A stretch of DNA of 64,000 bases from an uncultured Cohaesibacter sp. (GTDB lineage Bacteria; Pseudomonadota; Alphaproteobacteria; Rhizobiales; Cohaesibacteraceae), in the NCBI RefSeq assembly GCF_963676485.1, contig NZ_OY781114.1, positions 186,001 to 250,000 on the forward strand. The letters run 5' to 3'. This document shows, one piece after another, positions 10,030-17,998 of the stretch (position 1 is its first letter; every line of letters starts with the position of its first letter). Below the pieces are notes generated by a model, which saw nothing but the letters and a program-made list of their open reading frames with translations, did not search any database and was not told where the DNA came from. The position numbers were made by a program, and so were the translations under genes.

Positions 10030-10400
10030 AATCCTTCATTCCATTCGCATCAACGCCGTGTTGACATGCGCGAAACAAGAATATTGGAGGAAATCAGAAG
10101 ACGTCCCTTGCTTCTATTGGTATTATCAAGAGGGAGACCTCGGAACTTCACCCTCATCATGTGCACTAAAATGAACATCTCGCATATCCATGTCAATATG
10201 TAGACGCTGTTTCATGCTTTGACCTTTAGGAGTGCAAGTCGATTTCCCACCGTTTCCCTGGCTCTTTTGCCTCGGGTCCGGATTTTGTGACTGTCTATGG
10301 CAAGGGTTGGAGGCCTTGCCATAGACAGCTCATTTCACGGTGATGCGCTGCGTTTGCTGGCATCATCCTTGTGTTAAACGCCTAATGGGAGGATAGAGCC
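10030..10400. other. Divergent control region between AraC gene and pectin operon
   Basis: This 371-bp stretch has no convincing gene and no remnant of a solute-binding protein that I can read. It must hold both promoters. The main structure is the hairpin at 10291-10328. Confidence 0.6.
10291..10328 (+). repeat. Perfect 15-bp hairpin upstream of the permease gene
   Basis: Arms CTGTCTATGGCAAGG (10291-10305) and its exact complement (10314-10328) flank an 8-nt loop. No T-run follows, so it is not a typical terminator. Such stems commonly sit between a binding-protein gene and permease genes, stabilising mRNA, but here no binding-protein gene precedes it. Confidence 0.7.
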
Positions 10401-11285
10401 TTGGGCGGCGACAATCGCTATCTCGGTCTTGCCTACCTGTCACCCTACATCGTGGGGTTGCTGGTCTTTACGGCTTTTCCCTTTGCTTATTCATTCTATC
10501 TGAGCTTTACGGACTATTCCCTGATGAGCTCACCGGAATGGGTTGGTCTGGACAACTATATCAAGCTGTTCACCAGGGACCGCACCTTTGACAAGTCACT
10601 CAAGGTGACCTTGATCTATGTATTCTCAACGGTCCCGCTCAAGCTGGTCTTTGCACTGTTTATCGCAGTGATCCTGAACTACAAGCTGAAGGCCATCAAC
10701 TTTTTCCGCACGGCCTATTATGTTCCTTCAATACTTGGCGGATCAATTGCCATCGCCGTGCTGTGGCGCTATGTTTTTGCTTACACAGGGCTGGTCAACA
10801 TGGTTCTGGGATCGGTTGGCATTGAGCCTGTCAACTGGTTTGGCGACCCAACCAACGCGCTGTTCACCATCACGTTGCTGCGGTGCTGGCAGTTCGGCTC
10901 GGCCATGGTGATCTTCCTTGCCGCTCTGCAGGGCGTCGACAAGTCTCTCTATGAGGCGGCCGCCGTGGATGATGCCAACCAATGGCAGGTCTTTCGCCAT
11001 ATCACGCTGCCGCTGATCACACCGGTGATCTTCTTTAATCTGATCATGCAGAGCGTGCAGGCTTTTCAGGAATTCAATGGCCCATACATCATCACCAATG
11101 GAGGCCCACTGAAATCAACCTATCTTTTGCCGCTCTATATCTATGACAAGGCCTTCAGAAATTTTGAAATGGGCTATGCCTCGGCGATTGCCTGGATCCT
11201 GTTCACCATGATCATGGTTCTAACCATTGTCGCTTTCTGGTCTTCCAAAAAGTGGGTCTATTACGCTGGCGACAAAAGGAGCTGA
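10401..11285 (+). CDS. Sugar ABC transporter permease 1 (MalF/TogM type, TTG start)
   Basis: This 294-residue inner-membrane permease starts at TTG, with GGGAGGA 7 bases upstream. The first helix is YLSPYIVGLLVFTAFPFAYS; the EAA loop reads LYEAAAVDDANQWQVFRHITLP. It opens a five-gene operon with a second permease, an ATPase, GH28 and GH105, so its substrate is probably oligogalacturonides or rhamnogalacturonan fragments, as for TogMNAB. That substrate is inferred from context. No solute-binding gene is in the operon. Confidence 0.9.
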   Translation: MGGDNRYLGLAYLSPYIVGLLVFTAFPFAYSFYLSFTDYSLMSSPEWVGLDNYIKLFTRDRTFDKSLKVTLIYVFSTVPLKLVFALFIAVILNYKLKAINFFRTAYYVPSILGGSIAIAVLWRYVFAYTGLVNMVLGSVGIEPVNWFGDPTNALFTITLLRCWQFGSAMVIFLAALQGVDKSLYEAAAVDDANQWQVFRHITLPLITPVIFFNLIMQSVQAFQEFNGPYIITNGGPLKSTYLLPLYIYDKAFRNFEMGYASAIAWILFTMIMVLTIVAFWSSKKWVYYAGDKRS

Positions 11286-11289
11286 TCCC

Positions 11290-12192
11290 ATGACACTTGA
11301 AGTGACAAATTCCTCGGTTACCGAGGATATGGAACGCGTCAATCGACAGATTGCGCGCCGCCAGAAGATCAATTCCATTGTTCGCTATGTTTTGCTGGTG
11401 GTCGTTGGTTTCATCATGCTTTATCCGCTGATCTGGCTGGTGGGGGCCTCCTTCAAAACCAATTCGGAGATCTTCACCAATCCGGGCTTCTGGCCCAAGG
11501 AACCGACCATCAGCGGCTATGTGAAAGGCTGGCAGACATCCACGCCCTACACCTTCGGGCATTTCTTCTGGAACACCTTCCTCATCATTCTGCCTAAAAC
11601 GATCGGAACATGCATCAGCGCGTCGCTGGTGGCTTACGGCTTTGCCCGCTTCGAATTTCCGATGAAGCGCCTTTTCTTTTCGCTGCTCATCGCGACGCTG
11701 CTGCTGCCAAATGTGGTCACCCGCATTCCGCAATATCTTTTGTTCCGTGATATGGGCTGGCTTGATACGTTCCTGCCGCTTTGGGTGCCATCGGCGCTCG
11801 CAGGGGATGCGTTCTTCACCTTCATGTTGGTGCAGTTCCTGCGCGGAATTCCGCGGGACATGGAAGAAGCCGCTCGCGTTGATGGTGCAAACAGCCTGCA
11901 GACCCTTTGGTATATCGTGACGCCTCTTCTGGCGCCTGCACTGATCTCGGTCGCCCTGTTCCAGTTCATGTGGACCATGAACGACTTCCTTGGTCCCCTC
12001 ATCTATCTGTCCTCGGTAGATAAATTCCCTATCTCCCTGGCGTTAAAACTATCCATTGACACGACGGAAGCCTTTGATTGGAACCAGATCCTGGCAATGT
12101 CCGTGCTCGCAATCACGCCTGCTCTGATCGTCTTCTTCATGGCGCAGAAATATTTCATTGAAGGCATCTCAACAGGCGGAGTTAAAGGGTAA
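11290..12192 (+). CDS. Sugar ABC transporter permease 2 (MalG/TogN type)
   Basis: This 300-residue permease starts at ATG 11290, 4 bp after the previous stop, with AAAAGGAG 8 bases upstream; a longer frame from 11227 would run into the previous gene. It has about six transmembrane helices and the EAA loop MEEAARVDGANSLQTLWYIV. It pairs with the product of 10401-11285 for uptake of pectic oligosaccharides (inferred). Confidence 0.92.
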   Translation: MTLEVTNSSVTEDMERVNRQIARRQKINSIVRYVLLVVVGFIMLYPLIWLVGASFKTNSEIFTNPGFWPKEPTISGYVKGWQTSTPYTFGHFFWNTFLIILPKTIGTCISASLVAYGFARFEFPMKRLFFSLLIATLLLPNVVTRIPQYLLFRDMGWLDTFLPLWVPSALAGDAFFTFMLVQFLRGIPRDMEEAARVDGANSLQTLWYIVTPLLAPALISVALFQFMWTMNDFLGPLIYLSSVDKFPISLALKLSIDTTEAFDWNQILAMSVLAITPALIVFFMAQKYFIEGISTGGVKG

Positions 12193-12195
12193 ATC

Positions 12196-13317
12196 ATGGC
12201 ACACCTTCAGCTGAAGAAACTCGTAAAACGCTATCCAAACGGCTTCGAGGCTGTCCATGGCATCGATCTGGATGTTCAGGACGGTGAGTTCATGGTGCTC
12301 GTAGGCCCGTCGGGCTGTGCAAAATCCACCACTCTGCGTATGGTTGCCGGCCTGGAAACCATCACAGGCGGAGAAGTCCGCATCGGTGAGCGGGTGGTCA
12401 ATACCCTGTCTCCGGGCCGTCGCGGCATCGCCATGGTTTTCCAGAATTATGCGCTCTATCCGCATATGAAAGTGAAGAACAACCTTTCGTTCGGACTGCG
12501 TCTGGCCGGACGCCCGAAGGATGAAATCGCAGCCGCGACTGATGAGGTTGCCGAAATTCTGGAGATCGGGTCGCTGCTGGAACGGTTACCCAAAGAGCTC
12601 TCAGGCGGTCAGGCCCAGCGTGTCGCCCTTGGTCGCGCCTTGATCAAGAAGCCGGAAGTCTTCCTGTTTGATGAACCGCTCTCCAACCTTGACGCCAAGC
12701 TGCGCGCCTCCATGCGTGTCCGCATCACGGATCTGCATCGACGCCTCAAGGAAGAAGGGCGTCCGGCGACGGTCATCTATGTGACCCACGACCAGACCGA
12801 AGCCATGACCATGGGTGATCGCATCTGTGTCATGAAAGAAGGCCACATCATGCAGGTGGCCGATCCGGTAACCCTTTATGACAGGCCGGACAATGCCTTT
12901 GTGGCAGGCTTTATCGGTACGCCGGAGATGAATCTGATCCCGGCTGACCTTTCTATCGCCGGGTCTCTTACCCTCAAGATCGGCAGCCAGACCATCAGCT
13001 TGCAGGAAGCCCTCGCCTCTCGCATTCAAACATCCGCCGACAATAGCGAAGTGACGCTGGGCATCCGCCCGCAGCATTTCCATCTGGTTGACAACAACAC
13101 GCCGGATACGCTCACGGGTGAAGTCTCTGCACTCGAATTCATGGGCCATGAAGTCTATCTGCATGTGAATGTGGAAGGCCACTCGCTCATCGTGGTTGTT
13201 CCGGGCGAGGAATATGATCCTTCCAAGGTGCGCGGCTCCAAGGTGACCCTCAAGGTCAACGAGGCCCGTGCTCATATCTTTGATCAGGCAAGCAGCAAGA
13301 ATATCTCGCTTCCCTAA
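12196..13317 (+). CDS. ABC transporter ATPase, MalK/UgpC/TogA type
   Basis: This 373-residue ATPase belongs to the pectic-oligosaccharide importer and starts 3 bp after the permease stop. It shows Walker A GPSGCAKSTT, signature LSGGQAQRVA, Walker B VFLFDEPLSNLD and switch YVTHDQTEA, plus the C-terminal MalK-type domain with GIRPQHF. The Walker A has Ala in place of the last Gly of GxxGxGK, and the signature has Ala in place of the usual Arg/Gln; both are tolerated in some relatives. By contrast, the other ATPase in the window (3587-4615) has the canonical motif. Confidence 0.93.
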   Translation: MAHLQLKKLVKRYPNGFEAVHGIDLDVQDGEFMVLVGPSGCAKSTTLRMVAGLETITGGEVRIGERVVNTLSPGRRGIAMVFQNYALYPHMKVKNNLSFGLRLAGRPKDEIAAATDEVAEILEIGSLLERLPKELSGGQAQRVALGRALIKKPEVFLFDEPLSNLDAKLRASMRVRITDLHRRLKEEGRPATVIYVTHDQTEAMTMGDRICVMKEGHIMQVADPVTLYDRPDNAFVAGFIGTPEMNLIPADLSIAGSLTLKIGSQTISLQEALASRIQTSADNSEVTLGIRPQHFHLVDNNTPDTLTGEVSALEFMGHEVYLHVNVEGHSLIVVVPGEEYDPSKVRGSKVTLKVNEARAHIFDQASSKNISLP

Positions 13318-13329
13318 GGTCTCCGGCTC

Positions 13330-13357
13330 CTGTTGGCGGCGGTCCGACCGCCAGCAG
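13330..13357 (+). repeat. Hairpin between ATPase and polygalacturonase genes
   Basis: CTGTTGGCGG (13330-13339) pairs with CCGCCAGCAG (13348-13357), ten pairs with one G:U, 8-nt loop. There is no T-run; it could be an RNA processing or stabilising stem within the operon. Confidence 0.5.
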
Positions 13358-13368
13358 ATGTACCCAGT

Positions 13369-13411
13369 CTGCGCTCAGTTCCTCCTCCTCCTTCTCTTCT
13401 GCTGAGCGCAG
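13369..13411 (+). promoter_or_regulatory. Hairpin presenting a pyrimidine-rich anti-Shine-Dalgarno loop
   Basis: Perfect 10-bp arms CTGCGCTCAG/CTGAGCGCAG enclose a 23-nt loop made almost only of C and T (three CCTCC units). The loop is complementary to the AGGAG at 13438-13442 that precedes the leader ORF and polygalacturonase, so a loop-SD pairing could limit translation. The stem is seen directly; the control function is inference. Confidence 0.45.
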
Positions 13412-13450
13412 GCACCCCTCAAGTCAAACTCACTGACAGGAGTAAAACTC

Positions 13451-13531
13451 TTGCAATCGAATGCAGCTTTCCCAAGGAAGGCATCAAGGAACTGGGTGCG
13501 CCCCGGAGCAAAGATGAGTGAAAGATCATGA
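13451..13531 (+). CDS. Possible 26-residue leader peptide coupled to the polygalacturonase
   Basis: A TTG codon with AGGAG 8 bases upstream opens a 26-residue, basic frame that ends in TGA overlapping the polygalacturonase ATG (ATGA overlap). The polygalacturonase itself has no good ribosome site, so coupling through this ORF would explain its translation. The peptide has no family I recognise. Alternatively it is a chance frame. Confidence 0.35.
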   Translation: MQSNAAFPRKASRNWVRPGAKMSERS

Positions 13532-15045
13532 TGACGATCACCGCGTCGGCAATCACCGCGCGAACGGTTGCCCTATGTCTGAACCCGGATGGAAAGGCAC
13601 GGTTTTTCCTGCCGCGAAAGAGCCACTGGACGCTTTACAAGACTGGAGAGATCGTGCGATCGGGTGAAACGGATCGTGTGATCACCTTCATCGATTGCCT
13701 TGACCCGGCGACGCAGTATCTCTTCGAACTGGATAATGGTGAACACGTCACCTTCACCACGGCAGAATGCGCAGGCCGGGTTGATATCAGGGATTTCGGC
13801 GCCCGCACGGATGCGGCCAACAATGGCCCCGCGATTGCTGCTGCCCTTGCCTCGGTTCCCGTGGGCGGCACGCTCGCCATTCCTGAAGGCCGCTGGCACA
13901 CAGCGCCCCTGTTCCTTAAAAGCGATATGACCCTGCATCTGGAGCCGGGCGCAACGCTCGTTTTCGTCACTGACAGAGCACAGATTCCCATTCTGCCGGC
14001 CCGTACGGCCAAGGGTGACATGCTTGGATCATGGGAAGGATTGCCCGACGCCTGCTATGCTTCCATCATCACGGCTATCGGATGTTCCAATCTGGAAATC
14101 ACCGGCTCGGGCACTCTGGATGGTGCCGGTGCCGAGGGCGACTGGTGGCGCTGGCCCAAAGAAAGACGCAATGGCGCGCGCCGCGCACGCACCCTTTTCC
14201 TCAACCAGTGCCAAGCGGTCACCGTCTCGGGTATCACCATTCAGAATTCCCCATCATGGACGGTGCACCCGCTCTATTGCCGCGATATCGAATTTGTCGC
14301 TCTTGCGATCAAGAATCCCGCAGCCTCACCCAACACGGACGGGCTTGACCCGGAATGCTGCAGCGATGTGCTCATCGAGGGTATCCATTTCACTGTGGGA
14401 GACGACTGTATCGCCATCAAGGCCTGCAAGCGGGCTGATGATGGCTCTGACGATCACATCCGCCCATGCGAGCATATCACCGTGCGCCATTGCTATATGG
14501 AACGCGGCCATGGCGCGGTGGTCATCGGCTCGGAGATGAGCGGCTCGGTGCGCAATGTGATGGTTGAGCATTGTGAATTTCTGGGCACGGATCGCGGCCT
14601 GCGTCTCAAGACGCGGCGCGGGCGCGGCGGCGAGATTGCCCATGTCCGTTGTCACAATATCTCGATGCGGGAAGTCCACTCGGCTATCGTCGCCAACTGC
14701 TTCTATTTCTGTGATCATGACGGCCGCTCAGAATGGGTTCAATCCCGCGCGCCGCACCCGGTTGATGCTTCAACCCCTTCCATCCACGACATAGAGATCA
14801 GCGATCTCATAATCCGTGACGTTCGCGTTGCGATTGGTGCCTTTTATGGCTTGCCTGAAATGCCCATTCGCTCCGTTTCCATCAACAATATCCATGCAAG
14901 CTTCGATAACAGCACCAAGAGGGATGTGCCCGTGATGGCTCTTCATGTCCCGAGCTGTCATCACGTTGGCTTCTCAACGGAATTTGCCGAATTGATTTTC
15001 CGGAACGAGCATGAGTATTTCCCTCTTCCCACTGAAAATGAGTAG
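13528..15045 (+). CDS. Polygalacturonase, GH28 (cytoplasmic exo-type)
   Basis: The enzyme hydrolyses alpha-1,4 linkages between galacturonate units. This 505-residue protein has an N-terminal small beta domain (1-85) and a right-handed beta-helix. The GH28 catalytic set is complete: NTDGLD (Asp271), GDDC (Asp292/293), GHG (His328) and RLKT. There is no signal peptide, which together with the adjacent ABC importer and GH105 enzyme suggests it trims imported oligogalacturonides inside the cell. Start choice between the tandem ATGs at 13528 and 13531 is open; the upstream ribosome site is weak (see the leader ORF at 13451). Confidence 0.95.
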   Translation: MMTITASAITARTVALCLNPDGKARFFLPRKSHWTLYKTGEIVRSGETDRVITFIDCLDPATQYLFELDNGEHVTFTTAECAGRVDIRDFGARTDAANNGPAIAAALASVPVGGTLAIPEGRWHTAPLFLKSDMTLHLEPGATLVFVTDRAQIPILPARTAKGDMLGSWEGLPDACYASIITAIGCSNLEITGSGTLDGAGAEGDWWRWPKERRNGARRARTLFLNQCQAVTVSGITIQNSPSWTVHPLYCRDIEFVALAIKNPAASPNTDGLDPECCSDVLIEGIHFTVGDDCIAIKACKRADDGSDDHIRPCEHITVRHCYMERGHGAVVIGSEMSGSVRNVMVEHCEFLGTDRGLRLKTRRGRGGEIAHVRCHNISMREVHSAIVANCFYFCDHDGRSEWVQSRAPHPVDASTPSIHDIEISDLIIRDVRVAIGAFYGLPEMPIRSVSINNIHASFDNSTKRDVPVMALHVPSCHHVGFSTEFAELIFRNEHEYFPLPTENE

Positions 15046-15053
15046 GCAGACAC

Positions 15054-16130
15054 ATGTTGACTTCTTATTTCCGCCATTACGCAGAGACCTACCGCGCCTA
15101 TAAGAGTGGTCCGATATGCTATGAGGATGGCTGCCTATATCGCGGACTGATTACCTTGTATGAAGCAACGGGTGAGCAGAACTGGCTCGACATCCTGATC
15201 TCCCATGCCCGGACACAGGTTACACCAGAGGGAAGCATGGTCGGCTATGAGCTGGAAGAGTATAATATCGACAATATTCTCTCCGGCCGGGCCTTCCTCT
15301 ATCTCAACAAGAAGACGCAAGACGAGCGGTATATGAAGGCCTGCCAGACCTTGGCAAATCAGCTGGAGACCCATCCGAAAACGGACGGAGGCAACTATTG
15401 GCACAAGAAGCGCTACCCCTATCAGGTTTGGCTTGATGGCCTTTATATGGGCCTGCCCTTCCAGATCGAATATGGCCAGCTGACCGGCAATGACACGCTG
15501 ATTGACAACGCCCTCAGCCAGCTTTCCCAAGCACTGGAAATCATGGGTATCGGGCAGAATGGTCTTTATGCCCATGGCTATGACGAAGCCCGCAAGCAAG
15601 CCTGGGCCGACAGGGAAACCGGCCTCTCACCGGCCCACTGGGGCCGCGCCATAGGTTGGCTGACCGTTGCCCTTGTCGATATCTGCGAACTGGTTGGCAA
15701 AGAGAAAATGGGCCCGTCCTTCGGGCGTACCGTTGACCTGCTCGAAGAGATCGTCAAGCGACAGCGGGAGGAAGGAGCTTGGTTGCAAGTGATTGATCAA
15801 CCGAACCTTCAAGGCAACTATCTGGAAAGCTCCGCCACGGCGATGTTCAGCTATGCGCTATTGAAAGGCGCTCGCCTCGGGCTTGGTGCCAAATTTGTTG
15901 CGCCGGGCCTTAAGAGCCATGCCTATCTGGAGCAGTTGATTGCCAGCAATGATCGGAAGGTTTTGCCAGACATCGTTTGTGTCGCCGGGCTTGGAGGCTT
16001 TGATGGCAACTATCGCGATGGCACAGCGGAATATTATGTCTCCGAGATCACCTGCGCCGATGACGTCAAGGGCGTTGGCCCTTTCATGATGGCATCCGCA
16101 GAAAAGCTCTTGCTGGACCAACAATCATGA
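15054..16130 (+). CDS. Unsaturated glucuronyl/rhamnogalacturonyl hydrolase, GH105
   Basis: The enzyme hydrates the 4,5-unsaturated uronic acid at the non-reducing end of lyase-made pectin oligosaccharides and releases it. This 358-residue protein is the usual GH105 (YteR/YesR) length with an alpha6/alpha6 barrel pattern. The key Asp lies in VWLDGLYM (Asp128), and the repeated motifs PAHWGRAIGWLTVAL and NYLESSATAMFSYALLKG are typical. It starts 8 bp after the GH28 stop and closes the pectin operon. It lacks a signal peptide and should act in the cytoplasm. Its presence implies that substrates partly come from polysaccharide lyases encoded elsewhere. Confidence 0.94.
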   Translation: MLTSYFRHYAETYRAYKSGPICYEDGCLYRGLITLYEATGEQNWLDILISHARTQVTPEGSMVGYELEEYNIDNILSGRAFLYLNKKTQDERYMKACQTLANQLETHPKTDGGNYWHKKRYPYQVWLDGLYMGLPFQIEYGQLTGNDTLIDNALSQLSQALEIMGIGQNGLYAHGYDEARKQAWADRETGLSPAHWGRAIGWLTVALVDICELVGKEKMGPSFGRTVDLLEEIVKRQREEGAWLQVIDQPNLQGNYLESSATAMFSYALLKGARLGLGAKFVAPGLKSHAYLEQLIASNDRKVLPDIVCVAGLGGFDGNYRDGTAEYYVSEITCADDVKGVGPFMMASAEKLLLDQQS

Positions 16131-16194
16131 CTGCAATTGAAGTTCCTTTCGCAGCTTAAAATCAACGTTACTGACACATCATAACATTGCCTGA

Positions 16195-16221
16195 GGCGGC
16201 CGGCTTTCCGGTCGCCTTTTT
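16195..16221 (+). terminator. Rho-independent terminator of the pectin operon
   Basis: GGCGGCCGG (16195-16203) pairs with CCGGTCGCC (16208-16216), 9 pairs with one G:U and a 4-nt loop, then TTTTT. It lies 64 bp after the GH105 stop. Confidence 0.9.
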
Positions 16222-16529
16222 GACTTCTGTTTCCGCCTTGCTCGCCCCTCCCAACATCCTGCCAGCTGATGAGCATTCCAGAATTGAAGTAGTAATGCAC
16301 CCAAATACAACTCAACACATTATACAAACCACTGTCTTTTATGAAAATTACTTCACGCAACACTACGTATATTCATATAGTTTGACTCCCAATCCAAATA
16401 ATTCAGAAAATTTTCATCATTTTATGCCATTCATATCCAATATCCAAATCTTGTTGAAGTATGTGATAGTACAACCCGATCGTCATTACTGAATAGAGCA
16501 GTTCACTTGAGATAGACACGAGAAGCGCA
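16222..16529. other. AT-rich intergenic region before the double-receiver gene
   Basis: I see no gene here. The stretch from about 16290 to 16490 is AT-rich and probably holds the promoter of the gene at 16530. Confidence 0.5.
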
Positions 16530-17396
16530 ATGTTACGACATACAGAAGAGGCCGACTCTCGTCAGGTTCTGCACAAGCTCACACGCGTCCTTATCGCTGA
16601 TGACAGCTCTCTCGCAAGAGACGTCATGAAAAACGGCATCAGAAGCCAGTATGATATTCGATATCTGGAAATCACGATTGCAAAAGATGGCAAGGAAGCC
16701 TTCAAGACGTTGATGAGCAAGGAGATTGATCTCGCCTTCATGGATATCAACATGCCGGGCATGGGAGCCAAAGAGCTGATTTCAGCTTTGCAGGGGACCC
16801 CGTCAAAGAACTGCATGGTTGTGGCTGTTTCGTCAAATCTGGATGACAAATCGGAAAAGGTGTTGACCAAATATCAGGCCTATCACTTCATGCAAAAGCC
16901 TTTCAGGGCTCAAGAAATCGCAGATGTCTATCTCACCTATCTGGCTATCACGCGCACCTACTCCGTGCTGATCGTGGATGATTCCGCAACCATGCGCAAA
17001 CTGGCCCGCAAGGTGTTCGAAAAAAGCCGCTTTTCATTCGATATTCGTGATGCAGGCAGCGCAGAAGAAGCCATTCACAAGATGAGACAAGAACCGCCGC
17101 AGATCGTGATTACCGATTTCAACATGCCCAATATCGATGGGCTGGAACTCGCCGGAGCCATTCGAAGCGCCTCGGAAAAAATCGCGATCTATATGATGTC
17201 GACCAACAACACTAGTTATCTTGAGCGGTCTGCGGCCTTTGTCGGGGTGACCGGCTTTCTTGGCAAGCCCTTTTTCCCGGCAGACGTGGAAAGCATCATG
17301 CATAATCTGTTGGGGCTGGACACGCCCAAATTTGGCAAGACAAGGAACATGTTCAGTTTTCTTGATCGCAACTTGCCAACACTGACCAAGACCTGA
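16530..17396 (+). CDS. Protein with two CheY-like receiver domains, no output domain
   Basis: This 288-residue protein consists of two response-regulator receiver domains (about 17-135 and 143-262). Both keep the acidic pocket, phosphoacceptor Asp and switch residues: domain 1 has ADDS, Asp72 in FMDINMPG, SS at 101-102 and Lys123; domain 2 has VDDS, Asp196 in ITDFNMPN, Thr224 and Lys246. No DNA-binding or enzymatic domain follows. It may act in chemotaxis-like or phosphorelay signalling as a phosphate sink or adaptor. No kinase gene is adjacent, so the partner is unknown. Confidence 0.9.
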   Translation: MLRHTEEADSRQVLHKLTRVLIADDSSLARDVMKNGIRSQYDIRYLEITIAKDGKEAFKTLMSKEIDLAFMDINMPGMGAKELISALQGTPSKNCMVVAVSSNLDDKSEKVLTKYQAYHFMQKPFRAQEIADVYLTYLAITRTYSVLIVDDSATMRKLARKVFEKSRFSFDIRDAGSAEEAIHKMRQEPPQIVITDFNMPNIDGLELAGAIRSASEKIAIYMMSTNNTSYLERSAAFVGVTGFLGKPFFPADVESIMHNLLGLDTPKFGKTRNMFSFLDRNLPTLTKT

Positions 17397-17466
17397 CGCT
17401 GGTGCCTCACTATAACCAACGTCGATTTGTCTTGGTATCTGGCTCTCCCTTTCCAGTCTGACAAAA

Positions 17467-17494
17467 AAAGCCCCGTCATGACCTACGGGGCTTT
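17467..17494 (-). terminator. Terminator, best on the minus strand
   Basis: AAAGCCCCG/CGGGGCTTT stem (17467-17475 with 17486-17494). On the minus strand it is followed by seven T, a strong terminator for transcription from the adhE-remnant side; on the plus strand it may also stop the double-receiver gene transcript. Confidence 0.85.
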
Positions 17495-17526
17495 AGTTTG
17501 CTTACAGTTTTTCCTTATGGCCCAAC

Positions 17527-17590
17527 GCCTGCTCTTTTTGCTCTGACCATCTACCGACCATGACCTGTCGGTGAGCTACTAAGAGCAGGC
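17527..17590 (-). ncRNA. 64-nt multi-stem hairpin, possible 3'-UTR-derived small RNA
   Basis: Three nested stems are visible: GCCTGCTCTT/AAGAGCAGGC (10 bp, outer), GCTC/GAGC (middle) and ACCGAC/GTCGGT (inner, 8-nt loop). On the minus strand the element lies after the adhE remnant and before the T-rich terminator at 17467-17494, so a transcript of about 120 nt with a U tail could be made. It resembles no tRNA because anticodon and T arms are missing. RNA status is inference from structure. Confidence 0.4.
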
Positions 17591-17692
17591 TAATTGGAAC
17601 CTGGCGGACCGGACGTCCCTCTCGCCCATGCGGGTGGAAGTGACAAGAAACGGAAGGGGCATACGGCCTACGCCTTTTTCTTATTCTTATTT

Positions 17693-17998
17693 CTATGCGT
17701 GCTTTTTCTTCTCCGTCTCGAGGGATACAACGCTCGCACTTTGCTTTTTTGCGCTGTCTTGCTGTGCGTTCATTTCTTGTCGTTTGGTTGCTTTGCGCCC
17801 ATTGGCTTGCGCGCCGATCCCGGAGGCGAACGGAATGGCATTCATCATCGCAAGCGGAATACGTGCGTTGGCAGCGGCGAAAGCAGCCTGACGGAAAATG
17901 CGGTCAATTTGTTCCTGGGAGAAGCTAGCAAATTTTACCTGCGCTTCTTTCACATGGGCAATCTGAAGATCAAACTCAGCGGCATTGGTAACAGACAT
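17693..17998 (-). pseudogene. adhE: Truncated aldehyde-alcohol dehydrogenase (adhE) remnant
   Basis: The frame starts with a clear GGAG ribosome site at 7 bases. Its first 50 residues (MSVTNAAEFDLQIAHVKEAQ onward, to NARIPLAMM) match the N terminus of AdhE, which in E. coli begins MAVTNVAELNALVERVKKAQ. After residue 50 the similarity stops and a 51-residue unrelated basic tail ends in KKKHA. Full AdhE is about 890 residues, so the acetaldehyde and alcohol dehydrogenase domains are gone. It is either a deletion remnant still transcribed or a short derived protein. Its 3' end carries the structured element and terminator described separately. Confidence 0.8.

Noticed and set aside
17527-17590. 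tRNA-like element
   Set aside because: The outer and inner stems resemble parts of a D arm, but anticodon and T arms and a CCA-type acceptor are missing.
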